Shown piece by piece: positions 9,215 to 17,355 of a DNA stretch of 64,000 nucleotides (position 1 is the stretch's first letter; the number at the start of each line of letters is the position of its first letter). Location of the stretch: assembly GCF_000010125.1 (NCBI RefSeq), contig NC_007350.1:992001-1056000 (forward strand). The letters run 5' to 3'. The translations under genes and the position numbers were made by a program. The notes below the pieces were generated by a model. That model saw nothing but the letters and a program-made list of their open reading frames with translations, had not been told where the DNA came from and did no database searches. The DNA comes from Staphylococcus saprophyticus subsp. saprophyticus ATCC 15305 = NCTC 7292 (lineage in GTDB: Bacteria > Bacillota > Bacilli > Staphylococcales > Staphylococcaceae).

Positions 9215-10609
9215 TTGACTAAAAGTATTGCTATTATCGGAGCTGGTATCACAGGTTTATCTAGTGCATATTTTATAAAAAAACAACGACCAGATATAGA
9301 TGTGACGATATATGAAGCGACTAATCGAACTGGCGGTAAGATTCAAACCTATCGAAAAGATGGTTATACGATTGAATTAGGTCCAGAATCTTATCTAGGA
9401 CGCAAACAGATTATGACAGACATTGCTAAAGATATTGGATTAGCAGATGAACTTATCACTAATCAAACAGGACAATCTTATATTTATGCTAAAAATAAAC
9501 TGTTTCCTATTCCAGGGGGATCTATCTTAGGTGTGCCAACTAACCTTAAACCTTTTATTAAAACAAAATTGATTTCGCCTAAAGGTAAATTACGTGCTGG
9601 TTTAGATTTATTTAAAAAGCCTATTCAAATAGAACGCGATATTTCTGTTGGGTCATTCTTTCGTGAACGTCTAGGAGATGAAGTCTTAGAAAATTTAATT
9701 GAACCTTTAATGGGTGGTATTTATGGTACAAACATTGATGAATTAAGTTTAATGTCTACTTTTCCGGAGTTTAAAGAAAGAGAAGAACAGTTTGGTAGTT
9801 TAATTAAAGGTATGCGATACGAAAAAATGCAACGTCAAAAACAACGACAATTATATCCAGGAGCACCAAAAGGCCAATTTAAACAATTTAGGCATGGGCT
9901 GACTTCTTTTATTGAAAAATTAACTGATTATGTCGTAAACCAAGGTGTAAAAATCAGATTTAATACACCTATAGATGATATCGTCATCTCACAAACGAAT
10001 TATGAGCTTGTTGTAGATGATGAAAAAAATATCTACGACAGTGTCCTTGTTACCACACCACATCAAACCTTTATGAAATGGTTTGGTAATGATCCAGCCC
10101 TTGATTATTTCAAAACAATGCCATCTACAACCGTTGCAACTGTTGTACTAGCATTTGATGAACAGCATATTGAAAATACCTATGACGGTACGGGTTTCGT
10201 GATTGCAAGAACGAGCCAAACCGATATCACAGCATGTACATGGACAAGTAAAAAATGGCCTTTTACTACACCAGAAGGTAAGGTGCTGATACGTGCTTAT
10301 GTTGGTAAACCAGGTGATACGGTTGTGAAAGATCATTCAGATGAAGAACTTGTAGATATTGTTAAACGAGATTTAACACAAATGATGACTTTTAAAGGCG
10401 CACCAGATTTCAGTATTGTGAATCGTTTACCTAATAGTATGCCGCAATATCGTGTGGATCATATGGATAACATATCTGCGATTCAAGCGCATATTAAACA
10501 TAATTATCCTAGGTTAAGAATAGCCGGTGCTTCATTTGAAGCGGTTGGCCTGCCAGACTGTATTTTACAAGGTAAAAATGCAGTATCAGAATTATTAAAT
10601 GAATTATAG
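9215..10609 (+). CDS. hemY: Coproporphyrinogen III oxidase (HemY/CgoX)
   Basis: A 464-residue FAD enzyme that oxidises coproporphyrinogen III to coproporphyrin III using oxygen. The dinucleotide-binding motif IIGAGITGLSSAY starts at residue 7, followed by the acidic end of the second strand (IYEA). The C-terminus contains the FAD-contact segment AGASFEAVGLPDC. It starts with TTG at 9215 behind AAAGGAAG. Under older naming it would be protoporphyrinogen oxidase. A terminator follows at 10635-10680. Confidence 0.96.
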   Translation: MTKSIAIIGAGITGLSSAYFIKKQRPDIDVTIYEATNRTGGKIQTYRKDGYTIELGPESYLGRKQIMTDIAKDIGLADELITNQTGQSYIYAKNKLFPIPGGSILGVPTNLKPFIKTKLISPKGKLRAGLDLFKKPIQIERDISVGSFFRERLGDEVLENLIEPLMGGIYGTNIDELSLMSTFPEFKEREEQFGSLIKGMRYEKMQRQKQRQLYPGAPKGQFKQFRHGLTSFIEKLTDYVVNQGVKIRFNTPIDDIVISQTNYELVVDDEKNIYDSVLVTTPHQTFMKWFGNDPALDYFKTMPSTTVATVVLAFDEQHIENTYDGTGFVIARTSQTDITACTWTSKKWPFTTPEGKVLIRAYVGKPGDTVVKDHSDEELVDIVKRDLTQMMTFKGAPDFSIVNRLPNSMPQYRVDHMDNISAIQAHIKHNYPRLRIAGASFEAVGLPDCILQGKNAVSELLNEL

Positions 10610-10634
10610 AGTATATGCGAGTAAAGATACGGAG

Positions 10635-10680
10635 CGAGGATTTGAAATCAAATACAATTTTGGTTTCTGCCTCGTTTTTT
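10635..10680 (+). terminator. Terminator of the hem operon
   Basis: A two-part stem: outer CGAGG/CCTCG (10635-10639 with 10670-10674) and an inner stem of about 9 bp including a G-T pair (GAAATCAAA/TTTGGTTTC), followed by six T residues. Confidence 0.7.
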
Positions 10681-10781
10681 AATTGATATTATTTATGTAG
10701 CATTAAAAACGATGACATGCTATATAAATGATAAAATGATATATATATATATTAGAAAGTTATTTTTAATGGGGGATTTAT

Positions 10782-11339
10782 ATGACGGATATAATTATAG
10801 TACATTCAAAACAAGGTGATGCATCAAATCATTGGTATGAATGGTTAGCCAGTAACCTCATGCTAGAAGGTTATAATGTAACTTTATTTAACTTGCCGGT
10901 TGATGAAAATGATCATATTGATACTTGGATGAGTAACATGAAAAATCAAATTTGTGTTACTAAGTATGAAACGTTTTTTGTAACGCATGGTTTTGGAACA
11001 CTCGCAGCTTTAAAGTTTATAGAGAAATCACAAATTAATACTATACAAGGATTATTTAGTATTTCTGGATTCATGGAGGATGTCATACCATTTGTTGAAA
11101 CCAATCAAATTGAAGACTTTCATATAGATTACGAAAACGTTAAACAAAAAGTAGAGGCATTTTATGGTCTATGTGCCAAAAATGATTCCTATGTGTCTTA
11201 CAAAGAAACAAAAAGATTAATGGATACGCTTGGAGGGACATGTAAAGTAACTGAATTTGGCGGTCATTTTATGGAAGATGATGGTTTCACGACATTTACA
11301 CAGCTACAAAGTAAAATGCAAGGCATTATGAGTGAGTAA
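10782..11339 (+). CDS. RBBP9/YdeN-type alpha/beta-hydrolase-fold protein, nucleophile replaced
   Basis: A 185-residue, single-domain protein of the RBBP9/YdeN family. The nucleophile elbow reads THGFG (residues 68-72): Gly70 stands where the catalytic serine of GHSxG normally is. The expected acid (Asp135 in KNDSY) and base (His162 in GGHF) are still present. It may therefore have a binding rather than hydrolytic role, or use another chemistry. The start is ATG 10782 behind GGGGGA. It stands alone between the haem operon and the tRNA cluster. Confidence 0.8.
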   Translation: MTDIIIVHSKQGDASNHWYEWLASNLMLEGYNVTLFNLPVDENDHIDTWMSNMKNQICVTKYETFFVTHGFGTLAALKFIEKSQINTIQGLFSISGFMEDVIPFVETNQIEDFHIDYENVKQKVEAFYGLCAKNDSYVSYKETKRLMDTLGGTCKVTEFGGHFMEDDGFTTFTQLQSKMQGIMSE

Positions 11340-11516
11340 TCGAAATTATTATTGTTATAGATTTATAGTGGAGAAATGGGAGGATAAATTAATTAGTAAA
11401 AAGCTTTGTTTGATGTATCAATCATAAAGGGTGATAGGTTTTTGTATAAATAAGAAACAAAATATAAAATATTATAGTTATATTCCATTTTTACACAAAA
11501 TAATTTCTGGAATCCA

Positions 11517-11545
11517 TTGACTATCATGTGAAAAATTTATATACT
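11517..11545 (+). promoter_or_regulatory. Possible upstream promoter of the tRNA cluster
   Basis: TTGACT (11517-11522), 17 bases, then TATACT (11540-11545). It lies in the 361-base gap 11340-11700, which otherwise holds only AT-rich sequence, a short GATG/CATC hairpin and the second promoter. Confidence 0.5.
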
Positions 11546-11641
11546 GAGTAAGTCCTAATTGATACGAGATGTGCAAACATCAATTATCGCATTTGAATTT
11601 TAATTTCGAATTAAGTTAATGTTAATTAATTTTAAAAAACG

Positions 11642-11671
11642 TTGACATTAAGTAAATGTTTATGATATGCT
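11642..11671 (+). promoter_or_regulatory. Promoter of the tRNA cluster
   Basis: A consensus -35 TTGACA (11642-11647) is followed after 18 bases by TATGCT (11666-11671). This places transcription start about 25 bases before the first tRNA. Confidence 0.7.
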
Positions 11672-11700
11672 GATTGGGTAGGAGTCATAAATATTATTAT

Positions 11701-11774
<74 letters not shown>

Positions 11775-11785
11775 CTTTTTAAATA

Positions 11786-11861
11786 GGTCCCGTAGTGTAG
11801 CGGTTAACACGCCTGCCTGTCACGCAGGAGATCGTGGGTTCGAATCCCATCGGGACCGCCA
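11786..11861 (+). tRNA. tRNA-Asp (GTC)
   Basis: Anticodon GTC in the loop CTGTCAC. Acceptor GGTCCCG/CGGGACC, discriminator G, and the CCA end is encoded. Confidence 0.97.
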
Positions 11862-11871
11862 TTTTTATTAT

Positions 11872-11944
11872 GGTTCAGTAGCTCAGTTGGTAGAGCAATG
11901 GATTGAAGCTCCATGTGTCGGCAGTTCGACTCTGTCCTGAACCA
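11872..11944 (+). tRNA. tRNA-Phe (GAA)
   Basis: Anticodon GAA in TTGAAGC. Acceptor GGTTCAG/CTGAACC with discriminator A. The CCA end is not encoded. Confidence 0.97.
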
Positions 11945-11965
11945 TTCTTTTAAAGTTTATACTTT

Positions 11966-12042
11966 GGCGGTTGTGGCGAAGTGGTTAACGCATCGGATTG
12001 TGGTTCCGACACTCGTGGGTTCGATTCCCATCATCCGCCCCA
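11966..12042 (+). tRNA. tRNA-His (GTG)
   Basis: Anticodon GTG in TTGTGGT. It carries the extra 5' G(-1) opposite C73 that identifies histidine tRNA, and CCA is encoded. The acceptor GCGGTTG/CATCCGC contains a T5-T68 mismatch, which is unusual for a functional acceptor stem. Confidence 0.95.
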
Positions 12043-12055
12043 TAATCGTTAAAGT

Positions 12056-12129
12056 GCGGGTGTAGTTTAATGGCAAAACCTCAGCCTTCCAAGCTGATGT
12101 TGTGGGTTCGATTCCCATCACCCGCTCCA
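12056..12129 (+). tRNA. tRNA-Gly (TCC)
   Basis: Anticodon TCC in CTTCCAA. Acceptor GCGGGTG/CACCCGC, discriminator T, encoded CCA. Confidence 0.96.
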
Positions 12130-12139
12130 TTTTAATTAT

Positions 12140-12214
12140 TCCACAGTAGCTCAGTGGTAGAGCTATCGGCTGTTAACCGATCGGTCGTAGGTTCGAGTCC
12201 TACCTGTGGAGCCA
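12140..12214 (+). tRNA. tRNA-Asn (GTT)
   Basis: Anticodon GTT in CTGTTAA. Acceptor TCCACAG/CTGTGGA, discriminator G, encoded CCA. Confidence 0.97.
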
Positions 12215-12215
12215 T

Positions 12216-12287
12216 GGCCCCGTGGTCAAGCGGTTAAGACACCGCCCTTTCACGGCGGTAACACGGGTTCGAGTCCCGTCGGGGTCA
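12216..12287 (+). tRNA. tRNA-Glu (TTC)
   Basis: Anticodon TTC in CTTTCAC. Acceptor GGCCCCG/CGGGGTC including a G-T pair, discriminator A. CCA is not encoded. It starts one base after tRNA-Asn. Confidence 0.96.
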
Positions 12288-12290
12288 TAT

Positions 12291-12322
12291 AAACAGAAGT
12301 GAATTATCGCTTCTGTTTTTTT
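12291..12322 (+). terminator. Terminator after tRNA-Glu
   Basis: The inverted repeat AACAGAAGTG / CGCTTCTGTT with a short AT loop is followed by a run of T. It separates the first seven tRNAs from tRNA-Ser, which may depend on read-through. Confidence 0.75.
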
Positions 12323-12326
12323 ATAT

Positions 12327-12415
12327 GGAGAGTTGTCCGAGTTGGCCGAAGGAGCACGCCTGGAAAGTGTGTAGGCGCCACAAGCGTCTCGAGGGTTCGA
12401 ATCCCTCACTCTCCG
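12327..12415 (+). tRNA. tRNA-Ser (GGA)
   Basis: A class II tRNA with a long variable arm and anticodon GGA in CTGGAAA. Acceptor GGAGAGT/ACTCTCC, discriminator G. CCA is not encoded. Confidence 0.97.
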
Positions 12416-12428
12416 CTAATAATAGATG

Positions 12429-12476
12429 CCTCGTTATTCTAAACTTATTAAAGTGTTGAATAACGAGGTTTTTTAT
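12429..12476 (+). terminator. Terminator after tRNA-Ser
   Basis: A perfect 11-bp stem CCTCGTTATTC / GAATAACGAGG (12429-12439 with 12458-12468), followed by a T run. Confidence 0.88.
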
Positions 12477-12671
12477 TAGTTTAAATAATGAGTTGAACGA
12501 AAATAAAATTAGGGTCTGATTTACAAATCTTGTATATTTATAGCAGATATCCAAAATAAGTTTGTCAACGCTTTAATAGTGGTAAAATATCAACGATTGC
12601 AAGTATTATTTTTTATTTTTAATTAATTTAAAGATAAATCACTTCGTTTAAAAAGATATGGAGGTTCATTC

Positions 12672-13111
12672 ATGGATAATCGAATAGACTATTATGAAAT
12701 CGCAAAAGAAGAACTTGGGTTAATTATGGATTTAGAGAAACAATTGAAAAAACATCGATAGATAGAAAACTACGTGAATTGATTAAAATACGCGTCTCAC
12801 AAATCAATGGTTGTGCATTTTGTATTGGCATGCATACTGCAGATGCTAGAAAAATGAAGGTTTCAGAAGAAGAAATATATTTATTAAATGCTTGGGATGA
12901 TACGAATGTTTTTTCTGAAAAAGCAAAGTTAGCATTTAAATTAGCAGAAGCAATTACACATATCTCTAAAAATGGTGTGCCAGATAAACTGTATGATGAG
13001 GTACGTACATCATTCTCTGAAGAAGAATATACAGATTTAGTATTAATTATTAATCAAATTAATATGTGGAATAGACTATCCATTTCTATGGGTGATCAAC
13101 ACCTTATATAG
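12672..13111 (+). pseudogene. AhpD-like (carboxymuconolactone decarboxylase family) protein, frameshifted
   Basis: Translation from ATG 12672 (GGAGG site just upstream) gives 29 residues and then a TAG at 12759. The rest of the AhpD-like domain continues in the -1 frame, through IRVSQINGCAFCIGMH with its CxxC pair, to the stop before 13112. The frames meet in a six-A run at 12747-12752; one more A would restore a single protein of about 146 residues (joining LEKQLKK to TSIDRKLREL). Intact relatives are peroxidase-like CxxC proteins. A homopolymer sequencing error or slippage cannot be excluded. Confidence 0.8.
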
Positions 13112-13129
13112 TAAGTCTTAGGATTAAAG

Positions 13130-13158
13130 GCATCCAGGCAATTTATGGATGCTTTTTT
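13130..13158 (+). terminator. Terminator after the AhpD-like gene
   Basis: A 7-bp stem GCATCCA/TGGATGC (13130-13136 with 13146-13152) plus a T run. Confidence 0.7.
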
Positions 13159-13301
13159 ATTTTGTGGTCATTGTGGTAATGTTAACGTGTTTACCTTTAA
13201 TTATAACATTTGAGTTTAATAGATTATTTGTTGTTGATGTGCAGACACTGTTAAATAAGACTAAACACGTTATAATGAGTATGAGATGGAGGAATGATGA
13301 A

Positions 13302-14684
13302 GTGGATTTTTGGTTAAAACAACAGGCGCAACAAAAGGGTGAACATATATTTATTGATGATGGTGAAACGCAAGTCACGTTTGCGACAATGTACGACAGA
13401 GCTTCAAAACTTGCTTGTACTTTACATCAGTTAAATAAAAAGAGAATAGGCTTTTATATTGATAATACTATTGAATCTGTTTTGCTTATTAATGCTGCTT
13501 GGCTGGCAGGGATTGAAGCAGCTATGATAAATACTCGGTTAACTCGAAATGAGATGATAGCACAGATGGATTCAATAAATGTTGATACAGTAATTTCCAT
13601 GCATGATCTTGAATTAGAACATATTCAAGTTGTGCCTTTTAATGAGCTTATTTCAGTTAATAATGATAAGTATTTTGAAGAGATATTTTCATTAACGCGT
13701 ATAGCATCTATTATGTTTACATCCGGTACTACAGGGCCACAAAAAGCAGTGCCGCAAACATTCAATAATCATTTGGCGAGTGCTCTTGGATGTCGAGAAA
13801 GCTTGGGTTTTAATGAGAAAACAAAATGGTTATCTGTGTTACCGATATATCATATTTCAGGATTAAGTGTCGTATTACGTTCATTAATTGAAGGCTTCAC
13901 ATTACGGTTAGAATCAAAATTTAATACGGAGCAAATGTTAAATATCATAAAAAATGAAGCGCCAACGCATGTATCGCTGGTGCCACAAACATTAAAATGG
14001 TTAATGGATGCTGGATTACACCGTCCATTCTATATTGAGAAAATACTGTTAGGTGGGGCTAAGCTTTCTCGTAACTTAATTGAACAAGCTTTAAGCTATG
14101 ATTTACCAATATATAATTCGTTTGGCATGACAGAGACATGCTCGCAATTTTTAACGGCGACACCTGAAATGCTTGAACATCGATTTGATACTGTTGGCAA
14201 ACCGAGTAATGATGTTGAAGTTAAAATTAAATCACCTAATATAGATGGACATGGAGAACTATTGATTAAAGGTAAAAATGTAATGGATGGTTATCTTTTT
14301 CCTAAAGTAAAAATGGATACATTCGAAGACGGTTATTTTAAAACTGGTGATATAGCGGAAATAGATGAGGAAGGCTACGTCATGATATACGATCGTAGAA
14401 AAGATTTAATTATTAGCGGTGGTGAAAACATATACCCATTTGAAATAGAATCTGTAGCCAAACAATTCCCTAATATCGAAGATGCTATGTGTATCGGTGT
14501 TGAGGACGATACTTGGGGTTCAGTACCTTATCTATATTATGTTGCAAATAAAGATATCGCAGAAGAACAATTAACTGTGTTTTTTAAAGAAAAACTTGCA
14601 AAATATAAAGTACCTAAACAATTTCAACGAGTATCTCGTTTACCTTACACGTCAACTGGTAAACTTCAAAGAACGCGTTTATAA
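13302..14684 (+). CDS. menE: o-succinylbenzoate-CoA ligase
   Basis: A 460-residue acyl-CoA synthetase of the ANL superfamily that activates o-succinylbenzoate with ATP and CoA in menaquinone synthesis. The phosphate-binding loop [12 protein letters not shown] begins near residue 138. The adenylate motif is YNSFGMTE, the hinge motif [17 protein letters not shown], and the C-terminal lysine lies in TSTGKLQR. The start is GTG 13302, behind GGAGG at nine bases; upstream codons extend the frame but lack a site. menC follows after 19 bases. Confidence 0.95.
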   Translation: MDFWLKQQAQQKGEHIFIDDGETQVTFATMYDRASKLACTLHQLNKKRIGFYIDNTIESVLLINAAWLAGIEAAMINTRLTRNEMIAQMDSINVDTVISMHDLELEHIQVVPFNELISVNNDKYFEEIFSLTRIASIMFTSGTTGPQKAVPQTFNNHLASALGCRESLGFNEKTKWLSVLPIYHISGLSVVLRSLIEGFTLRLESKFNTEQMLNIIKNEAPTHVSLVPQTLKWLMDAGLHRPFYIEKILLGGAKLSRNLIEQALSYDLPIYNSFGMTETCSQFLTATPEMLEHRFDTVGKPSNDVEVKIKSPNIDGHGELLIKGKNVMDGYLFPKVKMDTFEDGYFKTGDIAEIDEEGYVMIYDRRKDLIISGGENIYPFEIESVAKQFPNIEDAMCIGVEDDTWGSVPYLYYVANKDIAEEQLTVFFKEKLAKYKVPKQFQRVSRLPYTSTGKLQRTRL

Positions 14685-14703
14685 TCTTAACTAAGGAGTA
14701 CAT

Positions 14704-15708
14704 ATGAAAATAGTTAACATGCATTTGTATGATTATAATGCAAAATTTAAAACACCTGTCATTACCCCTAAAGTTAAAATGAATACGCGCAAAGCGCTTT
14801 TCGTTGAATTAATAACAGATAAAGGTAAATCATATTTTGGTGAAAGCAATGCGTTTGAAACGAATTGGTATGCAAATGAAACAATAGAGGATGTAAAACA
14901 TTTTTCAAAACTATGGTTTCAACAGGTTCAGGGTAAAACGTTTCATTCTTTTTTAGAAATTCAAGATGCATTAACGCAATTATCTAATTATCCTGCAACA
15001 CGTAGCATGTTGGTGATGGCTTGTTATCAAATGTTTCATGTTTTAGAATCATTGAATGTGCCTTATGGCGCGACAGTTAATGGCATGACTTCAAGAAATT
15101 TTCAACAACTTGTTCAAACGCAACCGCAACGCGTAAAGCTTAAATGGAATGCTGATATCTTAGATGATGTGGAAAAGGTGTCACAATTAGCTTTTCGACC
15201 TGATATAGCCATCGATGCGAATGAATCATTAAGCAAAGTAGATTATGATAAATTAAAAACACTAAGTGAAGCGCAAATATTATATATTGAGGAACCTTTT
15301 AAGTCACTACAACATTTAACACATTTTGAAAAAAATGAACTACCACCCGTTGCGATTGACGAGAAAGCGACATCTAAATCACTTATTTCACAAGCTATTA
15401 ATGATTTTGGCATTGAGGTCGTTGTGTTAAAACCATTTAGATTGGGTGGCATAGATAAAGTGATGGATTTGATAAAAATGCTCAATACTCTAGATGTGAA
15501 AATCGTGATAGGTGGTATGTATGAATATGGCCTAAGTAGGTATTTTACAGCGATGTTAGCACAATATGCTGATTATCCTAGTGATATTACACCAGAAGGT
15601 TATTACTACAAGGTAGATATGATTAATCAGGCAGGTATATTAAAAGGAGGCTCAATTTATTTTGAGCCTCCAGTGGTAAATCATAAGATATTGAATTTTA
15701 TTTGTTAA
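14704..15708 (+). CDS. menC: o-succinylbenzoate synthase
   Basis: A 334-residue enolase-superfamily enzyme that dehydrates SHCHC to o-succinylbenzoate for menaquinone. Catalytic and metal residues are visible in order: Lys145/Lys147 (KLK), Asp171 (IDANE), Glu197 (YIEEPF), Asp219 (AIDEKA) and Lys243 (LKPFRLGG). The pathway order is MenC then MenE, and the genes form one operon with menE first. The last 11 bases overlap the convergent yidD, and the yidD terminator hairpin lies inside this coding sequence. Confidence 0.95.
   Translation: MKIVNMHLYDYNAKFKTPVITPKVKMNTRKALFVELITDKGKSYFGESNAFETNWYANETIEDVKHFSKLWFQQVQGKTFHSFLEIQDALTQLSNYPATRSMLVMACYQMFHVLESLNVPYGATVNGMTSRNFQQLVQTQPQRVKLKWNADILDDVEKVSQLAFRPDIAIDANESLSKVDYDKLKTLSEAQILYIEEPFKSLQHLTHFEKNELPPVAIDEKATSKSLISQAINDFGIEVVVLKPFRLGGIDKVMDLIKMLNTLDVKIVIGGMYEYGLSRYFTAMLAQYADYPSDITPEGYYYKVDMINQAGILKGGSIYFEPPVVNHKILNFIC
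15641..15671 (-). terminator. yidD terminator embedded in menC
   Basis: A perfect 10-bp stem (15646-15655 with 15662-15671) with a six-base loop. On the minus strand it is followed by TTTTAATA, so it reads as a terminator for yidD although it lies within the last codons of menC. Confidence 0.65.
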
Positions 15709-15949
15709 TGTTTTTATCTTTTTTATGCTTTGTTTTCTTTAGCGGTACGGGATCAAAGCCACCTTTATGAAGCGGGTGACATTTTGAAATTCTTTTAATA
15801 CCTAACCATGTGCCTTTGAAGGGACCATACACTACTATGGCTTCTCTAGTATATTCAGAACAGGTTGGATAAAAACGACAAGTTGCAGGGGTTAATGGTG
15901 ATATAAAGCGTTGATATATATGGATAAGTCCTAGAAATATAGTTTTCAT
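15698..15949 (-). CDS. yidD: Membrane protein insertion efficiency factor YidD
   Basis: An 83-residue protein with the family core [20 protein letters not shown], the cysteine-containing segment [13 protein letters not shown] and a basic tail. It has an N-terminal amphipathic helix and acts at the inner face of the membrane, helping YidC-type insertases. It is convergent with menC, overlapping it by 11 bases. Confidence 0.95.
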   Translation of the reverse strand: MKTIFLGLIHIYQRFISPLTPATCRFYPTCSEYTREAIVVYGPFKGTWLGIKRISKCHPLHKGGFDPVPLKKTKHKKDKNINK

Positions 15950-16008
15950 AATTTTGCCTCCAACAAAAATCTTAGCATAGCTAGTTTAACATAATAAGGG
16001 GAAGAGTG

Positions 16009-16485
16009 ATGTATGTGAAGTTTAAAGACAAAGAAAATGACGATGTGTACCTAACATTTAAAAAGAAAGTAGATTATGCCAACGGTAATCATGTACTTAT
16101 AATCCCTAAATATAAGGGTAGCTTGTTATTCACAAAACATAAAATACGTGGTATTGAATTTCCGGGTGGTAAAAGAGAAAAAGGTGAGGCGAGTGAAACT
16201 GCTGCAGCACGAGAAGTCTTTGAAGAAACTGGCGCAACGATTAAATACTGTGAATACATAGCGCAATATAAGGTTGATCGTCAAATTGGAATGTCCTTTA
16301 CTAAAGATGTCTTTATGGTGGAGATAGAAGCTATCACTGAGCAACCAGATTATTTTGAAACGGATGGACCACTATTGTATAAATCATTATCTGAGATTCC
16401 AGAAGATAAAAAAAGTTACTTATTGAAAGATCCAGCAATATTACAATGTTTAGAGAGAGTGATTGAACTTGGATTTTATTCATAA
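16009..16485 (+). CDS. Nudix hydrolase (YtkD/MutT-like)
   Basis: A 158-residue protein with a complete Nudix box, from GKREKGE through AAREVFEETGA near residues 51-73 (G-x5-E-x7-RE-x2-EE-x-G). Such enzymes hydrolyse nucleoside diphosphate derivatives; close relatives named YtkD act on oxidised purine dNTPs, but the substrate here is inferred. ATG 16009 behind AAGGGGAAG is preferred over the adjacent GTG 16006. The 3' end overlaps the next gene by 23 bases. Confidence 0.9.
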   Translation: MYVKFKDKENDDVYLTFKKKVDYANGNHVLIIPKYKGSLLFTKHKIRGIEFPGGKREKGEASETAAAREVFEETGATIKYCEYIAQYKVDRQIGMSFTKDVFMVEIEAITEQPDYFETDGPLLYKSLSEIPEDKKSYLLKDPAILQCLERVIELGFYS

Positions 16486-17260
16486 AAAGAGAATGCCGGT
16501 TGAATCAAATAGCCATATATTTGATGAAGTAATCTATAGAGTAGATCATTTAAATGTTAAGGGGCTGCTGATGACACCTCATGCAAAAGTGCAGAGAATT
16601 GTTCTATATTTACGAGGTGGTAAAGGGCAAGTAGGTAAGGTGAGAACGGGAAGATTGATGCAATTTGCGGATGAACATACATTGGTCTTTGGACCTTATT
16701 ATAGAGGTAATAATGGTAGCGAAGGCAAAGATGAGTTTTATGGTTCGGATCTGCATGACGTTACAGTTGCGATACGTTTGTTACATCAAAAGTATCCTGG
16801 TATTCCCATTCACATGATTGGTTTTTCTAGAGGTGGACTTCAAGGTTTATTAACATTTCAAGATTTACCGGTGACGAGTTATATTATTTGGGGCGGTGTC
16901 TCAGACATAAATCTGATGTATGAAGAACGCATTGATTTAAGGGGAATGCTTAAACGTATGATTGGACATCCTAAAAAGAATATAGAAGCTTATAAACGAC
17001 GTGATGCTATCGCTCAAATTAAAAACACAAGCCCGCCCATATTTATAGTTCATGGGGGTAAGGATAAACAAGTAGGTATTCATAATGCTTACTATTTAGT
17101 GGAACAACTTGAAAAGATTGGTGCGACATTTCGTACTTATTACCAAATGTCGGAGGGACACGTACCAAGACCATTTGCGCTCAAAGATACGCTACTGGAA
17201 ATTAAACAGTGGATGGATGATGTTGAACAGAACAAGCTTAAAGACCAATATGATAGATAA
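16463..17260 (+). CDS. Alpha/beta hydrolase (prolyl oligopeptidase-like S9 fold)
   Basis: A 265-residue protein with nucleophile elbow GFSRGG, an acid in HGGKDKQVG and a histidine in EGHVPRP: an intact Ser-Asp-His set in the order of the S9/dienelactone-hydrolase fold. The substrate is unknown. The chosen start is TTG 16463, inside the Nudix gene, because it yields the NLDFIHK N-terminus I recall in relatives. ATG 16493 (MPVESNS) is an alternative. The overlap with the Nudix gene implies coupled expression. Confidence 0.8.
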   Translation: MNLDFIHKKRMPVESNSHIFDEVIYRVDHLNVKGLLMTPHAKVQRIVLYLRGGKGQVGKVRTGRLMQFADEHTLVFGPYYRGNNGSEGKDEFYGSDLHDVTVAIRLLHQKYPGIPIHMIGFSRGGLQGLLTFQDLPVTSYIIWGGVSDINLMYEERIDLRGMLKRMIGHPKKNIEAYKRRDAIAQIKNTSPPIFIVHGGKDKQVGIHNAYYLVEQLEKIGATFRTYYQMSEGHVPRPFALKDTLLEIKQWMDDVEQNKLKDQYDR

Positions 17261-17291
17261 GATGTTATAGATATAAAGTATTTACAAATAA

Positions 17292-17344
17292 AAAGTAGCC
17301 ATGTAGTTTTCTATTGTAATAGACGACTACATGGCTACTTTTCT
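17292..17344. terminator. Bidirectional terminator between the hydrolase gene and pckA
   Basis: A stem of about 17 bp (17292-17309 with 17328-17344), with A-rich left and T-rich right edges. It serves convergent genes. Confidence 0.88.
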
Positions 17345-17355
17345 AATATTTTAAA

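Noticed and set aside
12200..12554. Two minus-strand open frames of 69 and 77 codons over the tRNA genes
   Set aside because: They run antisense through tRNA-Glu and tRNA-Ser. Their peptides (such as SEGFEPSRRLW) are well-known artefacts of translating tRNA genes.
12744..12753. Programmed -1 frameshift in the AhpD-like gene
   Set aside because: The six-A run is not in the A AAA AAN phase needed for tandem slippage, and no downstream stimulatory structure is obvious. A deletion is simpler.
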